A DNA stretch of 22,402 nucleotides. Origin: Candidatus Obscuribacter sp. (GTDB taxonomy: Bacteria > Cyanobacteriota > Vampirovibrionia > Obscuribacterales > Obscuribacteraceae). The position numbers and the translations under genes were made by a program. Position 1 is the first letter of the stretch, and each line of letters opens with the position of its first letter. A model generated the notes under the pieces. It made no database searches. It saw nothing but the letters and a program-made list of their open reading frames with translations, and was not told the DNA's origin. The DNA lies in assembly GCA_016718315.1 (NCBI GenBank), contig JADKDV010000014.1, positions 1 to 22,402 of the forward strand, given 5' to 3'. This document shows, in pieces, positions 9,182 through 17,933 of the stretch.

Positions 9182-9456
9182 CTATCTGGGTAAGGCAGCA
9201 AATGTTGAGAGGAAGTAAAATTGCGCGGTGTGATAAGGATTCGAAAGAACTGTCCAACGCGTAAATAATTGGGTGCGTTTTTCATTGATTGCAAAGGGGG
9301 CTGAGAGATTTCAGGACTCTTTGCTTTTAACGCAGAGTTGAAATTTTCAATTTTTGAACTTTTTGGCGGCGCCCGTCGTAGTACCTCTTATATCGCAGTG
9401 GTTATTGCGAAAAAACAGCTGTATTTCTCAAATAATCCCCATAAAGGAGGTAAGCT
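9182..9456. other. Intergenic stretch, no gene supported
   Basis: This 275-base AT-richer spacer lies between the hydrolase stop and the strong Shine-Dalgarno of the next reading frame. It contains poly-T/poly-A words (gaaattttcaatttttgaac, about 9340-9360). No ORF with convincing composition, no RNA-gene fold and no convincing -35/-10 pair was recognised. It is presumably the 5' region of the regulator remnant that follows. Confidence 0.5.
9444..9450 (+). promoter_or_regulatory. Consensus Shine-Dalgarno (aaggagg)
   Basis: The sequence aaaggagg lies six bases before the ATG at 9457-9459. It is the strongest ribosome-binding site in the window; most other starts have only GGAG or GAGG. It decides the start of the AbiEi/DUF6088-like frame. 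Confidence 0.85.
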
Positions 9457-10050
9457 ATGCCAGCCAGAGCACGACGCCCTTTACCATTTTTAAGGTTTCT
9501 CAACGGGCTCTGCAAGGATACATTTTTACAAGTCGCGATTTGATTCCGTTTGCTCGCGCACAACGATTGATAGCGCTTTGTCGAGACTCGTAAAGGGTGG
9601 AATCTCCCGAGCGCTTAGCTCGTGAGTGTCTTTAGATTTTTTCTCCATCCAATCGAAAGGTCTCTGATAGGCAACTGGCTGCGGTAAAACGAAGAGCATT
9701 TGGTCGCAAAATCGCCACAGTAGCTAACAGCTGTTAGTCGAAATTGCATCGAAAGATTGAATGATACGGGAAGGAGAAACTTAAGCCATCTGATGTCACA
9801 TTGGTGTCAGATGGTAGAACAAGCTCGTTTTTAAATCATCAGGATCGCACTCCTATAAATTGTAAGAGTGTTGCAATGCGTATCAAGGGTCTAGGCAGGC
9901 CTGCCGGACGAGCGCTGTGATCTCTGGCTCTTAGGAAATGCAGTCATGTGTAGCAATGATGTAATAACAGCATGGCGAAAATTGCCCTAGGAGAAGTAGC
10001 AAAAAGTACCATCACTCAAGAGATTGTTGCCTGATTGGTTAGTTCGGCTT
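9457..10050 (+). pseudogene. AbiEi/DUF6088-like regulator (type IV antitoxin-type), multiply broken
   Basis: After MPARARR the frame shifts, but the family pattern continues in order. First is a winged-helix domain, TIFKVSQRALQGYIFTSRD then TTIDSALSRLVKGGISRAL, equivalent to the VFTPxDFxxLGSRxAVDxALSRLVKxG pattern of AbiEi/DUF6088 proteins. Then come DRQLAAVKRRAFGRKIATVA, VTLVSDGRTSSFL, MRIKGLGRPAGRAL (relatives have LGRPAGxAL), NDVITAWRKLP and finally SLKRLLPDWLV. At least five shifts or stops interrupt about 198 residues. Members are DNA-binding autoregulators, often paired with a nucleotidyltransferase toxin. I see no such toxin downstream, only a 35-residue ORF. The density of breaks is at the high end for this window, so true decay is possible, although sequencing error could also explain it. 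Confidence 0.65.
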
Positions 10051-10145
10051 TTGCCACCAACTCCGACTCATGTACTTGAGCAGCTGATGATCAAAGCAGT
10101 CAAAAGGATTTTATTCAAGCCCCTGCCTCAGCTCACCGAGTGGGG

Positions 10146-10253
10146 ATGACGGTGTGGGACGAGTTGGAGGAAAAGGCATTGAGGCTCAGGCAAGCAAAAG
10201 AAATTAATGACTGGCTTGATGAAATCGAAAACGGAGATATTGAGTTTCCATAA
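10146..10253 (+). CDS. Small hypothetical ORF downstream of the regulator remnant
   Basis: An ATG at 10146 opens 35 codons, MTVWDELEEKALRLRQAKEI then NDWLDEIENGDIEFP, ending TAA at 10251-10253. The same frame is open back to 10080 (ADDQSSQKDFIQAPASAHRV). The composition is acidic and helical. No family is recognised. It could be the tail of the preceding regulator locus, a small partner protein or a chance frame. No convincing ribosome-binding site precedes the ATG. Confidence 0.35.
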   Translation: MTVWDELEEKALRLRQAKEINDWLDEIENGDIEFP

Positions 10254-10324
10254 AGACTTGGAGAAAACCGAAATACTGACTAAACGACTCTGGTCCGTGC
10301 TCGTTTAAAGCATTTAAAACACTC

Positions 10325-12381
10325 TTAAAACCAAAGACTTCTTACCCAATTAACGTCTTGACTCAATGTCATCCAAAGGTACATTGTTACCCGGTAGTGA
10401 TTGAGACGGTCGCCCTGCCAGTAGTCGCTCATCGGTATGAGATAGGTGAGGTCATCTTTGTTGCCCAGGCGCCCCAGCCAGATAAAGGCACTGGCTTTGT
10501 ATTTAGCTTTTTTGATCCTTTGCAATCTTTCGATCGTTGGTAGTGCCTCTGCACCATATATAGTGCAAAGAACATCGATAGACCAGGCCCGGTTATCACC
10601 ATCAATCGGTGCTGCTGCTACAAGTTTATCTTACTGACTTGCGACCCAGACTAATAAGGGCACTAGCGGCGCAATCTGATAGATGGTAGTTGACACTACC
10701 CAGAGCTGCAACAAGCACGCTCGATGCCGCTCCATCCCCAATGCGACCAAGTCTCTCTGCCACCCAGGGCAGCACATCAGGCAGTAACTCGGACTTTGAC
10801 TGCATCAGATTACTCAAATACTGGCACTGCTCTTTTTTATCACTGACGCCCTGTAATTTTGCTAGCTTGTCCCAAATAAATTTAAAGTCCGGCTTGCTAG
10901 CCACAAGCTCAGTACAACGCTTAGAGTCCGCCTCAGTGCCAATAAACACCAGCTCCACTAAAGTGGTAGTCCTGGACTCCTGATCTTTGACCAGAGCGCC
11001 ACCACTCTGGACCAGACTCAATAAATGCTGCGCTACTTTTGCCCGCGCGGCAGGACCCAGATCAATCACAGCCATGGTGGCTAAACGATTGGCTTTTGCT
11101 TGCATCACATCGCGTCTATCCAATAGCAATATGGAGATCGTCCAGACAAGCAGGGTCGCGCAATTTGAGCATGATCTCAGCAGACTCTGCAGACTCCAGA
11201 TAATTACCTGATTTAGCATCTTTATAAATTTGGGGTGCTATAGCCTGCCAAATTCGTTTTTTGTCCTGAGCTGAGGCTGCTACCAAAAGCTTTTGCGCTG
11301 CTGCACGCTGAGTGTAAGCTGTCACATCTTTAGACTCCCCGGCATTTGCATGCTCCAGAGCGGCAAAGTATTGCTCCCGCGCGGCAGCAGTCTGACCCGC
11401 CTTACTAAAGGTCTCTGCCTTTTGAAAAGCAGTCTGAGTGCTGGCGGCAGAACCATTAGAAGAACTGGTTGCAGAACCGGCTGAAGAACCGGAAGCAACA
11501 CCAGCAGCATGAAGCTTTTGCAAAGCAGCTTTGACGTCAGGACGTTTGCTCCAGCTGTAGCTCAGCTTATTTTGCGCTTCGCTCTTAATAAACTTGTCTT
11601 TTGATTGCAGAGCATCGAGGAGTAAAGGTACCGCGCGCGCATCCCTTGTATCAGCCATCCAGGTTAAGAGCTTGAGCTGCTCGTCAGGTGCGACCTTAGG
11701 ATAGAGATTTTTGACTATCTCAAAAAGTTTGGGATCGCGCATGGTGGGCAAAGCGCCATAAAAATTCTCTTCAAAAATACTGGCAAGGTCCAGATGCTTT
11801 GCCTCAGGACAGCCGTTAGATGGGTCGACAAACAATCCGCTTAACTTGGTAAAGCGAGCATGCTCGTCTCCTATCGCATGGACTTTGACGAGGCAGCGCA
11901 ATGCAGCAAGGTTTTGGTCACCAGATAATGTATCCACAATGCTAGTAGTCGCACCATCTTTGCCCCAAAACACCGCCACTGGATTACCCTTTGTCGGATA
12001 GGCATCGCAGCTGCGGCGCGGACCAATACTGAGGGTTTTGCCAACTTGAGTTTTGTCGCCCTTGAGCACTTCAGTGACTTTGAGGGCAAAATGCTCGTCC
12101 ATTTGACCAATTGTAATTAAATTACTGGCGGCAATACTCTCACCCATAGAGGTGGCAGCGCGCTTATCGGCAGCGCTAGCAAACTCGGACATAGCAGACC
12201 CCCCGGAGCTAGCAAAGCCAACAGTACAAGGGCAAATTGCAGTACTAATCAGCAACGATAAACTAAGGATGGCCTTAAATTGACCCATATATTTAGCCAT
12301 AAATTTATCCGTATATTCAGACATAAGTTTAGCGCTGTAATTAGCCATATACTTATCCGTTTTACCACCGCCACTGCCCAT
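10325..12381 (-). CDS. Exported HEAT-repeat protein
   Basis: The frame opens at an ATG at 12379-12381, but the first 32 residues are hydrophilic and repetitive (KYMANYSAKLMSEYTDKFMA). The real start may be an internal ATG nearer the signal peptide (FKAILSLSLLISTAICPCTV then GFA). The N-terminal domain carries HFALKVTEVLKGDKTQVGKT and RSCDAYPTKGNPVAVFW, which recalls an OB/NTR-like fold. It is followed by HEAT-like units (LKLLTWMADTRDARAVPLLL; ERLGRIGDGAASSVLVAALG; DCAASALISLGRKSV; SAFIWLGRLGNKDDLTYLIP). A Ser/Ala/Gly-rich linker separates two helical parts near residue 305. Breaks lie at about 11120-11140 and about 10620. The repaired length is about 685 residues. It is likely a periplasmic scaffold. 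It sits downstream of recD2 on the same strand, 100 bases away. Confidence 0.75.
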
Positions 12382-12481
12382 ACAACCACCTTAATAAATG
12401 GACCATTCCGGGTTAATAGGTTTTACCCTGATCTAGCCTTTCCCTGATCTCTTGCAACCCCACTCCAGATTTTCCCTGTTC

Positions 12482-14688
12482 TCAATTTTTGCCAAAGCTA
12501 GTCTTTACACGATAGCTCAGTGCTGTCACTCGACTGACTTTTTTTTTTACAGCCAAAGCAAGAGCCTTAGGCTGACCAATTAAAACTACGAGCTTTTTGC
12601 CTCGTGTAATACCGGTGTAGAGCAAATTGCGCTCTAGCATCATAAAGTGCTGCATCGATAGTGGTATCACCACTGCCGGGTACTCGGAGCCCTGAGACTT
12701 GTGAATAGAGGCAGCATAAGCAAGCGTGATCTCATCCAGCTCATTAAAATCATACTTTACTTCGCGACCATCAAAGTTTATGACCAGCTCTGACTCCTCT
12801 GTGTCGATACTGGTTATGGTGCCTATGTCTCCGTTAAAGACTTCTTTGTCGTAATTGTTGACCACTTGCAAAACTTTATCGGTGGCACCATAACTCCAGC
12901 CAAATTTAGTCACTTGGGCACCACCGGCTTTGTTGAGCCGTTTTTGTAGCTCAATATTGAGCGACCGGCTGCCCAGATTGCCGCGGTGCATAGGAGTTAG
13001 CACTTGCACATCACGAATAGGGTCGAGGTTAAAGCGCTGGGGGATGCGCTCACAGACTACTTGCAACAATTTATCAGCGATATCTTCTGGGTTTTGGGCA
13101 GAGATAAAATAAAAGCTTCCAGCTCCTCTTGCTTGGTAGCAGGCAAGGGCGGCTCGCCTTGATTGGACTCGGTGTGCATTGACAATAATCTTGGAGGTGG
13201 CAGCCTGCCTAAAGATCTCAGTCAACCTCACTACAGGTACTGCCGCTGAGTTGATAATATCGGATAGTACTGCACCTGGTCCCACCGATGGTAACTGGTC
13301 GACGTCACCCACCAGTAGCAGTGCCGCTTTATCTGGTATGGCCCTGAGCAGTTGATGCATCAAAACAAGATCTATCATTGATGCTTCATCTACGACTACT
13401 AGATCTGCCTCGAGCTGATTATTTTGGTCGCGTTTAAAGCCACCAAATTTGGGATCAAACTCAAGCAGCCGGTGTATAGTCTTTTGCTGTCACCCCGGTA
13501 GACTCCGCGAGTCTTTTTGGCAGCACGCCTGGGAGCACTAAAAGCAAGATATCGGCTTGTTTGGCGCCGATTATACGCAAGATACTATTGACTAGTGTGG
13601 TCTTACCAACACCAGGTCCACCAGTTATCACCAGTAGTTTGTTTTGCAGCGCCAGCTCGACTGCTACCTTTTGCGACTCAGATAGAGTGATTTTCGCCTG
13701 TTCTTCTACCCAGGGGATAGCTTTGTCTATCTCCACTGCTGCCCAGGGAGCAAGTCCGCATGATAGACGGTACAAACTCTCAGAAGCACTAATCTCAGCT
13801 CTGTGCATAGCAGTTAGATAAAAGAGATCGCGTCCCTCGATTTGCTCACAGATGAGATTACCGGCCAGTACCTCTGCATCAAGAGCGGTGCCAGCTAGAG
13901 TCTCAGGTATTTCTAAAAGCTCACTGGCGGCAGTGATAAGATTGTCGCGTTCACAGGCACAGTGACCCTCTCCAGACATCTCTTGCAGTGTGTGCCGACT
14001 CCAGCTTGCGCCCGTATCAACGAGTCGCGAGGATGCCGAGATTGAGGGCGATGGTATCGGCTGTCTTAAAACCGATACCATGTATATCGAGAGCAAGACG
14101 ATATGGATTGGCTGAGACCAGTGCGATTGCATCGTTACCGTAGGTTTTGTAGATGCGCACCGCCCGCGATGTCCCCACACCATATGACTGGAGAAAGACC
14201 ATGATCTCGCGAATAGCTTTTTGCTCTTTCCAGGATTCGACCACCTGATTTTTGCGCTTGGTGCCTATACCTGGCAAACTGGTCAGACGTTCGGGATTGT
14301 TCTCTATTACTTCAAAGACTTGATCGCCAAAGGCCTTTATCAGAGTCTTGGCAAAGTGTGGTCCAACACCTTTGATCATGCCTGAGCCCAGATACTTTTC
14401 CATGCCCTCTAGCGTGCTTGGCTGCACCACGGCCAATTTAAACGACTTAAACTGCAATCCATAGTTTTTGTCATTGAGCCAATTACCATGACACTCTACA
14501 AATTCACCAGGAGATATGGAGGCAGCACTGCCGGTGACAGTGACCAGGTCCTTTTGACCGCGCACTTTGACCTTGAGCACACAAAAGCCGCTATCCTCAC
14601 TATGAAAAGTGACGCGCTCCACCGCCCCGCTAAGAGTCTCGCCCGGCGGTAAGGATGAAGGGGGCTTGGATTGTTGGCCTGGTTTCAT
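12482..14688 (-). CDS. recD2: RecD2-type ATP-dependent DNA helicase (RecD/TraA family), frameshifted
   Basis: This is a 5'-3' SF1B helicase of the RecBC-independent RecD2 class. The ATG at 14688 has AAGG six bases upstream. The N-terminal domain (ERVTFHSEDSGFCVLKVKV) is OB-like. Helix-hairpin-helix segments follow (GMIKGVGPHFAKTLIKAFG; SLPGIGTKRKNQVVESW; LDIHGIGFKTADTIALNLGI). The motor has Walker A GGPGVGKTT (about 13596-13622), Walker B VVVDEASM, GDVDQLPSVGPGAVL, AASIHKSQGSEYP and LLYTGITRGKKLVVL. Breaks lie near 14020 and at the run 13482-13485, where removing one base gives TAKTIHRLLEFDPKFGG. The segment 13500-13535 has compensating shifts that turn the SAP-GRAAKRL motif into VLPGVLPKRL. 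The repaired length is about 735 residues, normal for RecD2. No recB or recC is nearby. Confidence 0.93.
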
Positions 14689-14710
14689 TTATTGCCTTGT
14701 CTTGACGTGT

Positions 14711-14719
14711 ATTATATCA
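14711..14719 (-). promoter_or_regulatory. Extended -10 promoter for recD2
   Basis: The minus strand reads TGATATAAT: a perfect TATAAT at 14716-14711 with the TG of an extended -10 element one base upstream. The -35 region is poor (TTGTCT about 19 bases upstream), as expected for extended -10 promoters. Transcription would start near 14704, leaving a 5' leader of about 16 bases before the recD2 ATG. This is inferred from sequence only. Confidence 0.55.
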
Positions 14720-14783
14720 ACTGCAAACACGCATTAGACAAAGTACTGACGCACCACTCAAATCGACTTGGATTAGCCGCAAA

Positions 14784-15887
14784 ATGCCGACAAAGTATCA
14801 GTTTTTAATCACAAACCGTGAAACACAAGGTAAGCGAATCATCGATGAGCACGGCACAACCGATATTCCAACGCAACAGGAACCAAAGCTACAGTTTGGT
14901 AGATACAAAGCAATCAGCAAAATCACCAGTCCTCTCGACTATCAAATTTATGTAGATAATTCAGATCGGACAGAAGATTTTACCGATGCATTGCATAAAC
15001 CGATTGAGGAATTGGGACCATCGGCTCGATTCTTTAGAGAGCTATTTGAAGAAATGCTAGACAGTGATAAGGAAGCGCTAATTTATATTCACGGCTTCAA
15101 GCATCCATTTGATCGTTTTATGGTAACCCTCAATCTAATTGAAGAAGGCTACGTCCATCAAGATTCGAAGATAGGACACATTATTGGTTTTTCCTGGCCG
15201 GCAAGGGCAAAAGTAAAGGATTACGAGGATGATCAAACAAGTGCACAAATATCAGGGAAGTCGCTGTTTCAGTTTTTAAATACACTGCAAAACTTTGCGG
15301 CGCAAGCAATCACCAATGAAACTCAGCGTGAAGCTTTTCTAGATAGGTTCAATCTGATGGCAGCCTCCATGGGTAATAGAGTTGTCCAATACGCTCTTGA
15401 TTGTTTCCCGGTCTGCCATGCCAAACCGCTTTTTAATGAGGTGATTCATACTGGAGCAGATGTGGATATTGATGCCTATGAAAACGGACACGCCATGGTC
15501 AGGATGCTTTCACTAGCAAAACGCATTCACGTTTACTACACGATGCTTGACGACATCTTAGGGCTCTCAGTCATAAAAAACGGCAAAGAGCGCCTGGGAA
15601 GGCTAGGAAAAACTATGGATACTGAAACATTCAAAAATCTGGTACTGGTCGATGTGACTGCTCTGGTAAGCCTAGCCAGAATGCTGCCTTCTATGTGCAC
15701 GACAAAAGACCTACTTACGTACCCGGTGCAGCACACATATTCAACTACGATACGAGCAGTCCAGAGAGACGGAGTAGCGATTTTTAATCACATCGATACT
15801 GACAAGATACCAGATAGAATCCCTCAATTTGAGGACCGCTGGCAACTAGTTTATAAGCCAATCGCAGGCTTTACTCAGTTTACTTAA
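14784..15887 (+). CDS. Alpha/beta hydrolase of the DUF900-like esterase group
   Basis: This is an intact 367-residue frame. The core includes ALIYIHGFKHPFDRFMVTLN (the oxyanion-strand IHGF signature of DUF900-like proteins), GFSWPARAKVKDYEDD, and the nucleophile elbow LMAASMGNRVVQYALDCF, where Ser sits in A-S-M-G-N and the usual pattern is HSMGN. Next comes HTGADVDIDAYENG, a likely acid-bearing loop, and a possible catalytic His in TYPVQHTYST. No signal peptide is present, so it is probably cytoplasmic. Unlike most neighbours it contains no frame breaks. Its 3' end overlaps the convergent repeat-protein gene by 8 bases. The start has only a weak ribosome-binding site. The substrate is unknown. 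Confidence 0.8.
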   Translation: MPTKYQFLITNRETQGKRIIDEHGTTDIPTQQEPKLQFGRYKAISKITSPLDYQIYVDNSDRTEDFTDALHKPIEELGPSARFFRELFEEMLDSDKEALIYIHGFKHPFDRFMVTLNLIEEGYVHQDSKIGHIIGFSWPARAKVKDYEDDQTSAQISGKSLFQFLNTLQNFAAQAITNETQREAFLDRFNLMAASMGNRVVQYALDCFPVCHAKPLFNEVIHTGADVDIDAYENGHAMVRMLSLAKRIHVYYTMLDDILGLSVIKNGKERLGRLGKTMDTETFKNLVLVDVTALVSLARMLPSMCTTKDLLTYPVQHTYSTTIRAVQRDGVAIFNHIDTDKIPDRIPQFEDRWQLVYKPIAGFTQFT

Positions 15888-16708
15888 TACCGAGCTTAGA
15901 TCCTACTTGCTTGAGCAAGTCAGAGGTATTGGTGCTGCCAGTTGTAGCGCCATTGGTACCACCAGGCAAATTGATACCGAGACGTGACTCAACTTTGTCA
16001 ATAATGGCGTTGGTGGTAGTTGTGGTTGTCGTTGTAGGTGGTTGCTGTAGTACCAGGCAGGGTGGTGACGGGCGAAGTAGTAGCGGCATTGCTACCACCA
16101 GGTAGATTGATTCCAAGGCGAGACTCAACTTTGTCGATGATAGCGTTAGTGGCAGCAGACTTAGTCGAGGTAAGCAATGTCACACCAGGCAGACTGGTAC
16201 CGGGCAATACGGCGCCGGGCAATGTGGTGCCGGGCAATGTAGAAGTGGTTGTAGCATTGGTCCCTCGGGCAAATTAATACCCAAACGTGACTCAATTTTG
16301 TCGATGACAGTATTGGTCGTAGTGGTTGTGGTGGTCACAGGCACCCCTGGCACAGCTCCAGCGGCGGTGCCAGTAGCCACGGAGTTGATACCAAAATGAG
16401 TCTCGACTTTGTTGATGATTGTCTTAGTCGCGTGGTGCTACCTGGCACCGCCGGATTGGCTAGCGGTGTTGCAGTCTTATTGCCGAGCTGAGCCTTAACT
16501 TTGATTGATCAAATTGGTAGCGGTACTACCTGTAGTGCTCGTTTGAGTTGAAGGCTTATACCGAGCTTAGACTGTACTTGATTGACATAGCCTTTGGTCT
16601 TGGCTTTACTACTTCTTTGACTATCCTGTCTTGCAAATTGCCAGCGCTAACAGCACCACAACTGACGACACAAAGAGTAAGGGCAACTAAACAAGTATTT
16701 GAATTCAT
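15880..16708 (-). CDS. Secreted repeat protein with (I)IDKVESRLGINLP motifs and Thr/Pro linkers, frameshifted
   Basis: The ATG at 16706-16708 has GGAG six bases upstream and starts a signal peptide (MNSNTCLVALTLCVVSCGAV then SAG). Seven copies of a short amphipathic motif follow, in order: YVNQVQSKLGI, LINQ-KAQLGNK, IINKVETHFGIN, VIDKIESRLGINLP, IIDKVESRLGINLP twice, and the terminal DLLKQVGSKLGIK before the TAA at 15880-15882. Linkers are low-complexity: a Thr run of eight, four LPGTx units, and Gly/Ser/Thr stretches. The copies fall in three frames, which I attribute to indels in the repetitive DNA. The repaired length is about 276 residues. No known family is recognised. It may be a surface or periplasmic spacer or adhesin-like protein. 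Confidence 0.65.
15958..16430 (-). repeat. Near-identical DNA repeats encoding the IDKVESRLGIN motif
   Basis: Copies of about 55 bp lie at 15958-16012, 16092-16147 and 16261-16316, with a more diverged copy at 16381-16430. The best-conserved word on the plus strand is gactcaactttgtc followed by a/g-atgatagcgtt. The spacing is 110-170 bp, filled with Thr/Gly/Pro-coding low-complexity sequence. Confidence 0.8.
16181..16240 (-). repeat. Four 15-bp units encoding LPGTx pentapeptides
   Basis: Four consecutive 15-base units on the minus strand encode TLPGT, TLPGA, VLPGT and SLPGV-like pentapeptides within the linker of the secreted repeat protein. The core accgggcaat (plus strand) recurs with small changes. 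These are not sortase LPxTG sites: they lack the Gly after Thr and are internal. Confidence 0.75.
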
Positions 16709-16756
16709 TTTTGGCTCCAACACCAGAGGCAATAGCTAAGCTCGACAATAACATTT

Positions 16757-16921
16757 TTACGATAGCATAGCCAGTCCACCAATCGGCGAGCCCGCCAACC
16801 AAATAGCCAGCACGCCCACCAACAAACCCACCAACAAACCGACCCCCAACCACGCCGCCCGCCAGCTAACTGCCAAATAAAGCCAAACAGTCATAACAAT
16901 CACGGTTGTCAATGGACTCAT
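16757..16921 (-). CDS. Small two-helix membrane protein (54 aa), hypothetical
   Basis: The ATG at 16919-16921 opens 54 codons to a TAA at 16757-16759. Two hydrophobic segments, LTTVIVMTVWLYLAVSW and AWLGVGLLVGLLVGVLAIWL, are separated by a short Arg-containing turn (RAA), as in small inner-membrane proteins. The second segment derives partly from a DNA repeat (cccaccaacaaa twice on the plus strand). No clear ribosome-binding site is seen. It ends 48 bases before the start of the secreted repeat protein on the same strand, so the two could be co-transcribed. It could be a chance frame in GT-rich DNA. Confidence 0.4.
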   Translation of the reverse strand: MSPLTTVIVMTVWLYLAVSWRAAWLGVGLLVGLLVGVLAIWLAGSPIGGLAMLS

Positions 16922-16938
16922 TAAACTAAAATGTCCTC

Positions 16939-17933
16939 ATGCAAGCCATGGTCTTTGAACAACCGCATAAACCACTGACACTCCGGACACTATCAGCCCC
17001 CACGCTCAATCACGGGCAGGTACTGGTGGAGATAACGTACTGCGGGGTCTGTCGTACGGACTTGCATGTGGTCGATGGCGAGCTTACCTCGCCCAAAGCA
17101 AATCTCATCCCTGGTCACGAGATAGTGGGCAGAGTCAAAGCTACCGCCCCAGACGTCACCAGTCACAAAGTAGGCGATAGAGTCGGTATACCATGGCTGG
17201 CTGAGACCCGTGGTCAATGCCAGTTTTGCACTACTCACCGCAAAAAACCTCTGCGACAATGCCGCTTTACAGGCTATACACGCGATGGCGGCTATGCCAC
17301 CGAGTGTGTTGCCAGTGCTCAGTTTTGCTTTAAATTGCCAGACAATATAGATGATGAGCACGCCGCTCCCATGCTCTGCGCTGGGCTAATCGGCTGGCGC
17401 ACCCTCAAATTAGCAGGCAAAGGCAAGCACCTTGGTATTTATGGCTTTGGTGCGGCCGCTCATATTACTATCCAGATAGCACTGCACCAGGGCTGGCAGG
17501 TTTACGGCTTTACCAGACCGGGAGATAATAAGGGGCAAGAGTTTGCCAAACAAATGGGCGCAATTTGGGCCGGTGACTCTGGTCAAAAACCACCTGCGCC
17601 CCTCGATGCCGCTCTCATATTTGCACCAGCTGGTGAGCTTGTAGTCAGCGCCCTCAAAGCTTCAGCTAAAGGCGCCACAATAGTATGTGGTGGCATCCAT
17701 ATGAGCGACATTCCGTCATTTGCCTATGATGATCTCTGGCAAGAGCGCACTACAAGATCGGTCGCCAATTTAACGAGAGAAGATGCCACTGAGTTTTTGC
17801 TATAGCTCAAGAGATAGATATAAAGACAACGGTGACTTCCTACAAACTTAGCGATGCTAATCAAGCACTCGATGACCTGCGCTCAGGCAAAGTCCATGGT
17901 GCTGCTGTACTCAATTGTCAGTCCATAAGCTAA
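16939..17933 (+). CDS. Zinc-type alcohol dehydrogenase (MDR superfamily)
   Basis: This is an NAD(P)-dependent medium-chain dehydrogenase of the zinc-binding alcohol dehydrogenase family. The visible order is MQAMVFEQPHKPLTLR, the catalytic-zinc loop YCGVCRTDLHVVDGEL, GHEIVGRV, KVGDRVGIPWL, RFTGYTRDGGYATECV, AAPMLCAGLIGWRTLKLAG, nucleotide-binding HLGIYGFGAAAHITIQIALH, LDAALIFAPAGELV, GGIHMSDIPSFAYDDLW and RSVANLTRED. One missing base near 17800 shifts the frame. The continuation AIAQEIDIKTTVTSYKLSDA to AAVLNCQSIS ends at TAA 17931-17933, giving about 331 residues, normal for the family. The structural-zinc loop is scrambled at 17240-17270 by an extra A and a lost base; repair gives HRKNLCDNA. 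Even then the first expected Cys is Arg (ETRGQC). The physiological substrate is unknown. Confidence 0.9.

Noticed and set aside
9354..9593. 79-codon plus-strand frame starting before the strong Shine-Dalgarno
   Set aside because: The start lacks support. The useful part (QRALQGYIFTSRD) is already part of the AbiEi/DUF6088-like remnant that starts at 9457.
16181..16240. LPxTG sortase signals
   Set aside because: The units are LPGT/LPGA/LPGV inside a repeat linker, without a following hydrophobic segment and positive tail.
16647..16853. Gly/Trp-rich minus-strand frame (VGGRFVGGFVGGRAG)
   Set aside because: It overlaps the start of the repeat protein and is a shifted reading of the two-helix ORF at 16757-16921, whose hydrophobic pattern is more protein-like.
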